A stretch of DNA of 64,000 nucleotides from Paraburkholderia domus (GTDB lineage: Bacteria; Pseudomonadota; Gammaproteobacteria; Burkholderiales; Burkholderiaceae): NCBI RefSeq assembly GCF_905220705.1, contig NZ_CAJNAT010000008.1, positions 211,219 through 275,218 on the forward strand, read 5' to 3'. The position numbers and the translations under genes were made by a program. The notes below the pieces were generated by a model, which made no database searches, was not told the DNA's origin, and worked only from the letters and a program-made list of their open reading frames with translations. Below, one piece after another: positions 1 to 8,311 of this stretch. Each line of letters begins with the position of its first letter. Position 1 is the stretch's first letter.

Positions 1-512
1 GCGCCGAGTTGCACGAGGCTCGCGAAGAAGCCGCGCCGCACAGGCGGTGCGTATTCCGCCGTCAGCAATACGGCGCCCGCCTGCTCGCCGCCCACGCCAA
101 AGCCTTGCAAGACGCGAATCACGATCAGCGCGATCGGCGCCCAGATTCCAATCGACTGATAGTCCGGTAGCAGGCCGATCGCGAACGTCCCCAAGCCGAC
201 GATCAGGATCGTCACGATCAAGGCCTTCTTGCGGCCGACGCGATCGCCGAAATGACCGAACACGATGCCGCCCAGCGGTCGCGCCAGAAAACCGACCGCG
301 TAGGTGGCGAAGGCGGCGAGCGTGCCGATCAACGGGTCAGCGGAAGGAAAGAACTTCTGGCCGAACACCAGCACGGCAGCCGTGCCGTAGACGAAGAAAT
401 CGTAGTACTCGGCCGCGGTGCCAATGGTCGAGGCGAAGGCCACGCGGCGCAGCATGGCAGTGCTGGCCGGCGCGGCGGCTTGCGGACGTGCTGGGTTCAC
501 GCGTGTCTCCAT
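1..512 (-). CDS. MFS transporter, metabolite:H+ symporter type (N-terminal part only)
   Basis: This is the first ~170 residues of a major facilitator permease that runs off the left edge of the window. A short hydrophilic lead is followed by AAEYYDFFVYGTAA (helix 1), the loop FGHFGDRVGRKKALI (the MFS GDRxGRK signature between helices 2 and 3) and RVLQGFGVGGEQAGAVLL in helix 4. These are typical of the metabolite:H+ symporter (ShiA/ProP-like) branch. The ATG at 512 has no good Shine-Dalgarno sequence. A GTG at 500 sits six bases after GGAG and may be the true start. The gene lies 34 bp downstream of the mannonate dehydratase on the same strand, so the two are probably cotranscribed and the permease may import a sugar acid. 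The substrate is inferred from context only. Confidence 0.85.
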   Translation of the reverse strand, partial: METRVNPARPQAAAPASTAMLRRVAFASTIGTAAEYYDFFVYGTAAVLVFGQKFFPSADPLIGTLAAFATYAVGFLARPLGGIVFGHFGDRVGRKKALIVTILIVGLGTFAIGLLPDYQSIGIWAPIALIVIRVLQGFGVGGEQAGAVLLTAEYAPPVRRGFFASLVQLG

Positions 513-546
513 GATTGTGTAGTCAGGTTGGTCGAGCGAAATCAGC

Positions 547-1755
547 TCACCAGTTCCACAGCGTCCCGTCTTCGAGACGCGCGACCGGCAGATACGCGGG
601 GTCGTAGGGATACCGCGCGGCGGCGGCTTCGTCGATATCGACACCGTGGCCCGGCGCTTCGCCGGGATGCATCATGCCGTGATCGAAGCGCCAGGCATGC
701 GGGAATACTTCGAGCGCTTCCTGCGGAAAGCCCATGTATTCCTGCACGCCGAAATTCGGCACCCAGAGATCGAAATGCAGCGCCGCCCCCATGCACACCG
801 GCGACAGGTCCGACGGCCCGTGACAACCGGTTCGCACCTGATACAGCGACGCAAAATCCGCAATACGCCGCAGATGGGTAATGCCGCCCGCGTGCGTCAG
901 GGTCGCGCGGATATAGTCGATCAGTTGCTCCTCGATCAACTGTTTGCAATCCCAAATACTGTTGAAGACTTCGCCGACGGCGATCGGCGTGACCGTATGT
1001 TCGCGAATCAGCCGGAAGCCGGCCTGGTTTTCCGCGGGCGTTGGGTCTTCCATCCAGAACAGGCGATACGGCTCGACCGATTTGCCGAGGCGCGCGGCTT
1101 CGATTGGCGTCAAACGGTGGTGTACGTCATGCAGCAAATGCGTATCGAAGCCGAATTTATCGCGCACCGCTTCAAAGAGCTTCGGTACGAAGTCGAGATA
1201 CTTTTCCGACGACCAGCTCTGTTCCTCCACCGCGCCCTTGGTGGCCGGCTCGTACATGCCGCTGCCTTTCGACACGCCATAGACCGAGCGCATATTCGGC
1301 ACACCGCATTGAATGCGAATGGCCTGATAGCCGGCTTCGATGTGTTCCGCGTAACGGTCGAGCGCTTCGGGAATGTCGCGGCCGGTGGCGTGGCCGTACA
1401 CCATCACGCCTTCTCTCGACGCGCCGCCAAGCAGCTTGTACAGCGGCATGCCCGTTACTTTGCCGAGAATGTCCCACAGCGCCATATCCACCGCCGCGAT
1501 CGCCGTCATCGTGACAGGGCCGCGGCGCCAGTACGCGCCTTTGTAGAGGTATTGCCAGGTGTCTTCGATACGGCCGGGATCGCGTCCGATCAGCAACGGG
1601 CACACGTGGTCTTTCAGGTACGAAGCGACCGCGAGTTCGCGGCCATTCAGCGTTGCATCGCCGATGCCGTATACGCCTTCGTCCGTGACGATTTTCAGGG
1701 TGACGAAATTGCGGCCTGGGCACGTGACGATCACGTCGGCGCGAACGATCTTCAT
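547..1755 (-). CDS. manD: D-mannonate dehydratase, enolase superfamily (ManD/RspA family)
   Basis: The 402-residue protein matches the ManD branch of the enolase superfamily in length and active-site layout. D210, E236 and E262 are the Mg2+ ligands, H212 is in the DVHH motif, R147 and Y159 lie on the 150s loop, and R283 and H312 are also present, all at the positions known for characterised ManD enzymes. It should dehydrate D-mannonate (some members also D-gluconate) to 2-keto-3-deoxygluconate in the cytoplasm. It is followed by an MFS permease and is divergent from a fructuronate/mannonate-type reductase, which fits a hexuronate or mannonate pathway. Members differ greatly in catalytic efficiency, so the physiological substrate is inferred. 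Confidence 0.93.
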   Translation of the reverse strand: MKIVRADVIVTCPGRNFVTLKIVTDEGVYGIGDATLNGRELAVASYLKDHVCPLLIGRDPGRIEDTWQYLYKGAYWRRGPVTMTAIAAVDMALWDILGKVTGMPLYKLLGGASREGVMVYGHATGRDIPEALDRYAEHIEAGYQAIRIQCGVPNMRSVYGVSKGSGMYEPATKGAVEEQSWSSEKYLDFVPKLFEAVRDKFGFDTHLLHDVHHRLTPIEAARLGKSVEPYRLFWMEDPTPAENQAGFRLIREHTVTPIAVGEVFNSIWDCKQLIEEQLIDYIRATLTHAGGITHLRRIADFASLYQVRTGCHGPSDLSPVCMGAALHFDLWVPNFGVQEYMGFPQEALEVFPHAWRFDHGMMHPGEAPGHGVDIDEAAAARYPYDPAYLPVARLEDGTLWNW

Positions 1756-1920
1756 GACATCTTCCTTGCAGAAGCAAGTCGCGAACCACGCGGCGCGGCG
1801 GCATGGGACTTGCTGTTTTCATGTCGGTTTCGAGCGGCGGTTGGCGTGGCAAATGAAATGGAAAATGAACTGGAAAATCGCATTCATCAACCTGCCTCAA
1901 GCCGTTTGAACGATGCTACC

Positions 1921-1930
1921 ATACAAGTAT
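1921..1930. promoter_or_regulatory. Palindromic operator candidate in the manD/uxuB divergent promoter region
   Basis: ATACAAGTAT is an inverted repeat (ATAC-AA-GTAT) about 75 bp from the start of the plus-strand reductase, inside the 251-bp region between two divergent sugar-acid genes. GntR-family regulators of hexuronate genes often bind short palindromes of this kind. No regulator gene is adjacent, so assignment to a family is an inference. Confidence 0.4.
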
Positions 1931-2006
1931 AGCGACACGTCAAATCAGGGTTTTCCCGCTGAACGGCGTCGTTTCGAAGACATTTCCGCTACTTGGATTT
2001 CATGAC

Positions 2007-3497
2007 ATGACCTCTGCAGACCCCTTGCCTCGCCTCGTCCGCCACGCACTGCCCACGCTGCACACGCATCTGTTGTCGCCGCAATGGCAGGAGCCGCGCA
2101 TCGGCATCGTTCATCTGGGGATCGGCAACTTCCATCGCGCGCATCAGGCGCTCTATACGGAAGAGGCCATGCTTGCCGCGGGCGGTGATTGGGGAATTTG
2201 CGGCGTCACGCTGCAAGGCGATGTCGGCAAACGCGACGCGCTGATGGAGCAGCAAGGCTTGTATAGCGTGGTAGAACGCGGACCGCGCGGCGCAAAAGTG
2301 ACGGTCGTGCGCGCGCTGCGCGAAGTGCTGGCCATGCCGCACGATCACGCAAGCCTGTTCGCGCGCCTCGCGGATCCACTAGTACGAATCGTCTCGCTGA
2401 CCGTCACCGAGAAAGGCTACTGCCGCGACCCGAAAACCGGCGAGGTCGCGCTCGACGATCCCGCCGTTGCGCACGATCTGACACACCCGCTCGCACCGCG
2501 CACGGTGCCGGGCATTCTCGTCGCGGCATTACGCGAGCGCCGCGACAGCGCGGCCGGTGAACCATTCACGGTGCTCTCGTGCGACAACCTTTCCCATAAC
2601 GGCGCCGCGTTACGCCAGGTAGTCTGTTCATTCGCACGGCAACGCGATCCCGAGTTGGCCGACTGGATCGCCGCCCACGTTGCGTTTCCGTCGACAATGG
2701 TCGACCGTATCGTACCGGCGACCACCGACGCCGAGCGCGCCACGGTGGCCGACGCGACCGGCTATCAGGACGCCGCGCCGGTGCCGTGCGAGCCGTTCCG
2801 GCAGTGGGTGATTGAAGATCGTTTCCCCGGGGGACGTCCTGCATGGGACACAGTCGGCGCGCAACTCGTCGACGACGTCACGCCGTTCGAACTGGCGAAG
2901 CTCCGCATGCTGAACGGCACGCACTCGACGCTGGCCTATCTGTCGATGCTCAGCGGTTTCGACACTATCGACGCCGCGATCGCCGACCCCGCCATGCGCG
3001 ATCTCATTCACGCGATGATGACGCAAGAAATCGCGCCGACGCTGACCATGCCCGCGTCATTCGACCTGCCCGCCTATCGGGACGCTTTGCTCGAACGCTA
3101 CGCGAATCCGGCACTGAAACATCGCTGCGCGCAGATTGCGATGGACGGCAGCCAGAAGATTCCACCGCGCCTGCTCGCCACGATTTCAGCGCGGATCGAC
3201 GCAGGCCAATCGTTCACGCGCCTCGCGCTGGCGGTAGCGGCCTGGATGACGTTTTTGCGCGGCCATGCGGACGACGACACGCGTTACGAAATCAGCGATC
3301 CGTTGGCCGGCAGGTTGAAGACGCTCGCGGCATCCGCGCATGGCGAACCGCAGGCGTTGATGGACGCATTACTGTCTGTACGCGAAGTGTTTCCGGCGGA
3401 TCTGGCCGCGCGTCCCGAGTTCAGAAAAGTGCTTCGAGACGCATTGCAGTTGCTTCGCGAAAACGGCGCACGAGGCGCTATTGCCGCGTCGCGATGA
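2007..3497 (+). CDS. Mannitol dehydrogenase family reductase (D-mannonate/fructuronate oxidoreductase-like)
   Basis: This 496-residue protein belongs to the long-chain mannitol dehydrogenase / UxuB family. The N-terminal Rossmann region carries the family motif GIGNFHRAHQA (residues ~38-48). The central catalytic signature KLRMLNGTHS contains the Lys, Asn and His that define the family active site. Such enzymes interconvert a ketose and polyol, or fructuronate and mannonate, using NAD(H). Its position divergent from a mannonate dehydratase favours the D-mannonate oxidoreductase role (UxuB). Mannitol or arabinitol dehydrogenase is the alternative. The ATG at 2007 gives the family's usual length of ~490 residues. 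Confidence 0.85.
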   Translation: MTSADPLPRLVRHALPTLHTHLLSPQWQEPRIGIVHLGIGNFHRAHQALYTEEAMLAAGGDWGICGVTLQGDVGKRDALMEQQGLYSVVERGPRGAKVTVVRALREVLAMPHDHASLFARLADPLVRIVSLTVTEKGYCRDPKTGEVALDDPAVAHDLTHPLAPRTVPGILVAALRERRDSAAGEPFTVLSCDNLSHNGAALRQVVCSFARQRDPELADWIAAHVAFPSTMVDRIVPATTDAERATVADATGYQDAAPVPCEPFRQWVIEDRFPGGRPAWDTVGAQLVDDVTPFELAKLRMLNGTHSTLAYLSMLSGFDTIDAAIADPAMRDLIHAMMTQEIAPTLTMPASFDLPAYRDALLERYANPALKHRCAQIAMDGSQKIPPRLLATISARIDAGQSFTRLALAVAAWMTFLRGHADDDTRYEISDPLAGRLKTLAASAHGEPQALMDALLSVREVFPADLAARPEFRKVLRDALQLLRENGARGAIAASR

Positions 3498-3591
3498 GTC
3501 CGCAGCACAGCGCGGTTCGACGCGCCGATTCGACACATTGCGCCGACGCTTTTTTTCACGGGCGGGGTTGTAAGCGCTTCTCATCGGCGCT

Positions 3592-5385
3592 TCAGGCAGT
3601 CGGCTCCGCCTCGCGGCCTTCCGTTGCGCCTTCGCTCGCCTGCTCCTGCTTGCGCCTCTCCAGCACATCCCGGTAGCGTAGATACGCACACCGTCCACCG
3701 GATTTGGCCGCATACATGGCCGCGTCGGCGTTGAGCAGCAGTTCCTCCGCTGTGGCGCTATCGTCCGGATACTGGCTGATGCCGATGCTCGCGCCCACCG
3801 TCATGCTTTGTCCGTCGATCAGCAGCTCTTCGTTCAACGCGCCCATGATCCGCGAGGCAATCCCCGGTGCGGCCTCCGCGGAGCGCGGCCCCTCGATCAA
3901 CACGATGAACTCGTCGCCGCCGAGGCGCGCGGCAACATCTGCCGTGCAGAGCACCTCCTTGAGCCGGCTCGCCACCGCAGCGAGCACTTTGTCGCCAATC
4001 GAATGGCCGAACTGATCGTTGATCTGCTTGAAGCGGTCGAGGTCGACGAACAGCACGGCGAGCGCTTCCCCACGCCGCGTCGCCTCTCCGATCGCGGCCT
4101 CGAGTTTCTGCATGAACAACATGCGGTTCGGCAAGCCGGTCAGCCCGTCGTGCGTGGCGAGATGCACGAGCTCACGCTGCTTGTTATGCAGCACATCCAT
4201 TTGCGACTTGATTTCCCGGCGCAGACGATCGAAGCAGCGCGCCAGCACGCCGATCTCGTCGGTACGTTTGAGCGGCAACGTCTCCATCGCGTGCCCGGCG
4301 AACAGATGGGTGGCCGCATACGCGAGAATGTGCAAAGGCTTGGTCAGCGCACGCGCAAACAGAATCGCGAGGAACAACGCCAGCACGCTGAAGATCAAGA
4401 CCATGCGAATGATTCTGATACCCAGCTGGTTGGCGCCGGCCAGCACATGATCGAGCGGCTTGCCGAGGCCGAGCACGATAAAACGGTTGCCCGCGGAGGC
4501 GCCGAACGGTCTGCGCACGAAAGCGAGCACCTGACCGGCCGCCTGCCTCGGCCGCACGAGACCGTTCAGCAAAACTTCGCTTTTTGACTGATCGAAGAGC
4601 GGCTTGGTGGCCGAAAAACTGTCCTGCATCAGAACGCGGCGGCCCTTGTCGAAGCCGAACGTTTTCGAGGCGTCCGGATGGACCAGGAAATCCCCCCATT
4701 CGTTGGCGAGATAGACCTGATAGTCGCTCGGCAAATCACTCTGCACGCGCTTGAGCAGATCGTCCACATCGACGTCGATAATAACGACGCCCACCACGGC
4801 TCCACTCGCGTCCGCCACGGGTGTGCCGAGCCGCAACGTCGGTTTGCCCTCGGCGGCATGCGTACCGTACTCGTGATTCACCGAAATCGGCGACGTATAA
4901 ATGCGCCCGGGCGAGAACGCCAGCGTGTCGAACACATACGCGAACTGGCCTTTTTCCTGCAGGCTGTTCCCCTCGACCCGCACCAGGCCATCCGCATCGC
5001 GGTCGAAACGAATCAGCTCGAGTCCGTAGTGCTGACGGGTAATCAAGCGGATTTGCAGGTACTCGGGGTGGTGCACCATGAAGCTGGCATACACCTGCGC
5101 CAGCTGTTCGCGCGGCGCATTCGGGCCAATGCCGTCATCGGATTGCGCGATATCCGCCGAAGACGGCATGCTGGCGAGCACCTGCGCATCTGCGCCGACA
5201 TCGTCGATCGCCACGGAAACGCGCTGGCCTAGCAGTTCCGTTGAAGTCAACAGGCTGCGTTCGGCTTCGCTCACCAGCATCGTACGGTTGGCACGATACG
5301 CGTAATAACCGGTCGCGCCGGACGCGAGCACGCCGATGCATGCAAGCAGAATCGATAGTTTGAACGTCAAGCCGGGACGTATCAT
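3592..5385 (-). CDS. Membrane-bound diguanylate cyclase: periplasmic CACHE, HAMP and GGDEF domains
   Basis: Of 597 residues, TM1 (~10-30) and TM2 (~325-345) flank a ~290-residue periplasmic sensor of double-CACHE type. A HAMP-like segment (~346-395) leads into the GGDEF domain with an intact GGDEF at 489-493 and the upstream DxLTGLxNR motif (THDGLTGLPNR). It should make c-di-GMP at the membrane in response to a periplasmic ligand. The allosteric I-site RxxD is degenerate: the expected Arg is Cys480 (CTAD), so product inhibition is probably lost. The start ATG at 5385 shares its A with the TGA stop of the upstream binding-protein gene, so the two are translationally coupled. A longer reading into the upstream gene is possible but would be an overlap artefact. 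Confidence 0.93.
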   Translation of the reverse strand: MIRPGLTFKLSILLACIGVLASGATGYYAYRANRTMLVSEAERSLLTSTELLGQRVSVAIDDVGADAQVLASMPSSADIAQSDDGIGPNAPREQLAQVYASFMVHHPEYLQIRLITRQHYGLELIRFDRDADGLVRVEGNSLQEKGQFAYVFDTLAFSPGRIYTSPISVNHEYGTHAAEGKPTLRLGTPVADASGAVVGVVIIDVDVDDLLKRVQSDLPSDYQVYLANEWGDFLVHPDASKTFGFDKGRRVLMQDSFSATKPLFDQSKSEVLLNGLVRPRQAAGQVLAFVRRPFGASAGNRFIVLGLGKPLDHVLAGANQLGIRIIRMVLIFSVLALFLAILFARALTKPLHILAYAATHLFAGHAMETLPLKRTDEIGVLARCFDRLRREIKSQMDVLHNKQRELVHLATHDGLTGLPNRMLFMQKLEAAIGEATRRGEALAVLFVDLDRFKQINDQFGHSIGDKVLAAVASRLKEVLCTADVAARLGGDEFIVLIEGPRSAEAAPGIASRIMGALNEELLIDGQSMTVGASIGISQYPDDSATAEELLLNADAAMYAAKSGGRCAYLRYRDVLERRKQEQASEGATEGREAEPTA

Positions 5386-6542
5386 CAAAAGAGCTCCGAC
5401 CTGTCGCCGGACACGATTCTGTTCCACAGTTCTTCGCGCCGCTGAATATCTTCCACCGGGCCAATCCAGACGATGTGCGCGTTGTCGCTGTTTTCCGCCG
5501 GCGCCGTCAACGTGTTGGCAAGCCCCTGGCGTTGCGTCAACAACGCACTGACGCCCGGTTCGAGCATGTAATTGATCCACGCAAGCGCGAGCGACTGATC
5601 CTTGGCGGCTCGCGTCATCGACCAGCAGTCCAGCCACGCGAGCGCCCCTTCGTTGGGAATTACGTAGCCCACGTCAGCGCCGGCGCGGCGCAGCGATTCA
5701 ACCTGCTGGGTGCCATAGTTACCGAACATCAAGGCAACTTTATGCTGGATGAAGAACGCGGTCGCCTCTTCCGGCAACGTGTAATAGGTCAACAGGTTGC
5801 GGCGCAGATCCACGAGCTTGTGAGCGATCACGCGCATCTGCGTGGCATCGAGCTGGAAAGGATGGCGGTATCCCAGCGCCAGCGCGGTGAACGAGAAATT
5901 ATGCTGGGCGCTATTGAAGTCGAGAACCTTGCCGCGGTAACGCGGGTTCCACAACTCGCGCATCGAGCGCGGCGCAACGGCGAACTGCTTGCGGTCATAG
6001 ATCAGCCCCATCGACGAATACGTGAATGGAACGGCGTACACATTGCCTGCCGAGGTCAGCCCTTCAATCGACGAGCGCGCCTGAAACCGCGGCAACTGTC
6101 TTTTCGTATTCGGCAAACGGGCCAGATCGAGCGGCGCCAGCAGATTCGCGCGGGTATAGCGACCGATTTCAACCGTATTGGCAGCGAGCACATCGAACGG
6201 CGGCATGCCCTGGGCATGCATCTGCGCCCATAGCGCCTCGTCGGAATCGACCAACGTGACTTCGACCTTCGCGTTGTAGCGTGCTTCGAAAGTCTTGACG
6301 ACGTCGGCGTCTGCATAACCGGGCCATGCCAGCACACGCAGAACTTTATCGGCGGCCACGGCTGAAGCTGACGACAAAAGGCTACAGCAGAAAACGACAT
6401 TTATCAGCAGCGTCAAAAAACCGGAAAACCCGCCGCAGCGCAGCGAATTCGCACGCACCACGGCGACTGCAATTCGACGCCGCAAGCCTGGTTTGAAACA
6501 ACGCATTTCATCTGCCATGGAAATCATGCACATATACAACAC
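5385..6542 (-). CDS. Periplasmic binding protein, spermidine/putrescine (PotD-like) type
   Basis: After a long N-terminus with one hydrophobic stretch (LTLLINVVFCCSLLSSA) and an AVAAD cleavage-like site, the mature protein begins KVLRVLAWPGYADADVVKTF. This is the typical opening of PotD/PotF-like solute-binding proteins, which bind polyamines or related cations. No ABC permease or ATPase genes are adjacent. Instead the gene overlaps the start of a CACHE-GGDEF diguanylate cyclase by one base, so the protein probably serves as ligand-presenting partner for that sensor rather than in transport. Several in-frame ATGs crowd the 5' end (6542, 6533, 6518, 6503), so the exact start is uncertain. Confidence 0.85.
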   Translation of the reverse strand: MLYMCMISMADEMRCFKPGLRRRIAVAVVRANSLRCGGFSGFLTLLINVVFCCSLLSSASAVAADKVLRVLAWPGYADADVVKTFEARYNAKVEVTLVDSDEALWAQMHAQGMPPFDVLAANTVEIGRYTRANLLAPLDLARLPNTKRQLPRFQARSSIEGLTSAGNVYAVPFTYSSMGLIYDRKQFAVAPRSMRELWNPRYRGKVLDFNSAQHNFSFTALALGYRHPFQLDATQMRVIAHKLVDLRRNLLTYYTLPEEATAFFIQHKVALMFGNYGTQQVESLRRAGADVGYVIPNEGALAWLDCWSMTRAAKDQSLALAWINYMLEPGVSALLTQRQGLANTLTAPAENSDNAHIVWIGPVEDIQRREELWNRIVSGDRSELF

Positions 6543-6589
6543 CGCTTAGCAGAAGGCCGTTACGACGAGCGCAGACAGGCGCGCGGCGT

Positions 6590-6697
6590 TTAACCGCGGG
6601 CGTAGTGCTCGATGACTTTGTTCAGACAGATACCGGTACGCTCATACGCTACGATGGCGGGCGGGCAGAGCGTTGATAATAGCGCCAAGCAAACCAT
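6590..6697 (-). CDS. 35-residue small ORF with strong ribosome binding site, possible leader peptide
   Basis: This is a 35-codon ORF starting MVCLALLSTLCPP and ending KVIEHYARG. It is preceded by GGAGGT eight bases before the ATG, the best Shine-Dalgarno sequence in the neighbourhood. It ends 47 bp before the PotD-like gene and reads in the same direction. The first half is hydrophobic and Cys-containing; the second half is polar. It resembles no family I can name. It could be a regulatory leader peptide for the binding-protein/diguanylate cyclase pair or a small membrane peptide. The evidence is the ribosome site and position only. Confidence 0.45.
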   Translation of the reverse strand: MVCLALLSTLCPPAIVAYERTGICLNKVIEHYARG

Positions 6698-7214
6698 TTT
6701 TGGTTACCTCCACGCTTCAATCGAGAAAAACAGCTTGTCACGCGTGATTTAACAAACGTGCTCATCCGTATTTAACGGTAGTTCCTGAGAAATCTTTAAC
6801 TCATCGTCAGGCAATTGAAACAAACGTGATCGCCGTAATAAGTGGTAGTTAATAACGGCATTCTCAATGCCGGATTTGCAGGCACAACGCATTGCGCGAA
6901 GTATCCGGGCCAGGCCCCGCCATTAGCCAACTTCTTTACGAGGCGGTTACAGCGACAGGCGGCATGAGAAAACCATCCAATACGCATTGGCGGTGCAGTC
7001 GAATCTTCACCACATCCCGGCTTTAGAAGCTAGCCTCGCGCGCTATCCGGTGTTTCACTAGCTACCCATTCTTTTTGAACTGATAAGCTTGGCGCGCGCT
7101 GCTGGCCGCCCCGGCCGGCAGCTTCAACCCAAGCCTGGTCGTGAGTCGCGCCGGGCGTCCCGCAGCGGCACAACCGCATACGGGAGTATTTGAACTACAC
7201 CGAGGAGTTAAACA
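6698..7214. other. 517-bp intergenic region without a supported gene
   Basis: This region is more AT-rich than its surroundings and lies between divergent transcription units. It must hold the promoters for the minus-strand binding-protein operon and for the aotJ-like gene at 7215. One ATG-initiated frame (6796-6987, minus) has no ribosome site or family resemblance and is not called. No clear dyad or riboswitch-like structure was seen. Confidence 0.6.
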
Positions 7215-7997
7215 GTGAAAAAACTGCTAGCGGCTTTGACGGTTGCTCTGCTTGCTACCGTCTCGATTGGCGCACACGCTAAAGATTGGTCGACTATCCG
7301 TTTCGGCGTTGACGCCAGCTACCCCCCGTTTGAGTCCAAGGGCTCGGACGGCAAGCTCGCGGGCTTCGACATCGACCTCGGCAATGAAATCTGCGCGCGC
7401 CTGAAGGCCAAGTGCGTGTGGATCGAAAACGACTTCGACGGCATGATCCCGGCCCTGAAAGCGAAGAAGTTCGACGGCGTGCTGTCGTCGATGTCCATGA
7501 CGCCGCAACGCGCTGAGCAGATCGCCTTCTCGTCGAAGCTGTTCAACACGCCGACGCGCCTCGTCACGAAGAAGGGTTCGGGCATCCTGCCGACCGCCGA
7601 TTCGCTGAAGGGCAAGGCAGTTGGCGTCGAGCAAGGCACGATCCAGGAAACCTACGCGAAGACGTACTGGGAACCGAAGGGCGCGAAGGTCGTGCCTTAT
7701 CAGAACCAGGACCAGGTCTACGCGGACTTGCTGTCGGGTCGTCTTGACGCATCCCTGCAGGACGCGGTCGAAGCCGAAATCGGCTTCCTGAAGACGCCGC
7801 GCGGCGCGGGCTATGAGTTCGCCGGCAAGGATATCGTCGACGAGAAGATCCTCGGCAACGGCGCAGGCATCGGCATGCGCAAGGAAGACACCGATCTGAA
7901 GGCGAAGGTCGACAAGGCTATCGCCGACATCATCAAGGACGGTACGTACAAGAAGCTCGAGAAGAAGTATTTCGACTTCGACGTGTACGGCGGCTAA
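7215..7997 (+). CDS. Periplasmic basic amino acid binding protein (ArgT/HisJ/AotJ type), orphan copy
   Basis: This is a 260-residue solute-binding protein with a clear signal peptide (MKKLLAALTVALLATVSIGAHA). The mature start KDWSTIRFGVDASYPPFES and the block GFDIDLGNEICARLK are typical of lysine/arginine/ornithine or histidine binding proteins (SBP family 3). The start is GTG at 7215, with GAGGAG seven bases upstream. It is closely similar along its whole length to the protein at 12414, so the two are paralogues. No permease or ATPase is adjacent. A strong terminator follows and then an AotO-like gene. It probably delivers its ligand to the AotQMP membrane complex encoded 6 kb away. Confidence 0.93.
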   Translation: MKKLLAALTVALLATVSIGAHAKDWSTIRFGVDASYPPFESKGSDGKLAGFDIDLGNEICARLKAKCVWIENDFDGMIPALKAKKFDGVLSSMSMTPQRAEQIAFSSKLFNTPTRLVTKKGSGILPTADSLKGKAVGVEQGTIQETYAKTYWEPKGAKVVPYQNQDQVYADLLSGRLDASLQDAVEAEIGFLKTPRGAGYEFAGKDIVDEKILGNGAGIGMRKEDTDLKAKVDKAIADIIKDGTYKKLEKKYFDFDVYGG

Positions 7998-8041
7998 GCC
8001 AGCCACGCGCGTCTGACGACGCGCTTGCCGGCTTGCAGGCA

Positions 8042-8077
8042 ACGGGCTCCGCACACCATGCGGAGCCCGTTTCGTTT
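8042..8077 (+). terminator. Rho-independent terminator after the aotJ-like gene
   Basis: A perfect 12-bp stem (8042-8053 with 8059-8070, ACGGGCTCCGCA and its complement) closes a 5-base loop and is followed by TTCGTTT. It lies 45 bp after the stop codon. Confidence 0.85.
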
Positions 8078-8311
8078 GCGGGGCCGCTTTGCCGCACTAC
8101 CCCGGCGACGATCGGGCCGAACAGGACTGCCCGCGTGCCGCGCGTCATCCGGACGACGCCGCATTAAGCCACACGTCGCGTCATATCGGCTAAGATCGTG
8201 CGATTGAGGCGCCGCGAGCCAGCCCGCCAATGACCGACCGTGAAACACCCTTTCTTCCTGTAATCAACGACATAGCGCGGCATGCCCCGCTTGCCCGCGG
8301 ATTTGAAAACC

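Noticed and set aside
3808..4587. 259-codon plus-strand frame
   Set aside because: Antisense to the diguanylate cyclase gene; shadow of a high-GC coding strand.
6796..6987. 63-codon frame on the minus strand in the 6.7-7.2 kb gap
   Set aside because: No ribosome binding site, odd composition and no resemblance to known proteins.
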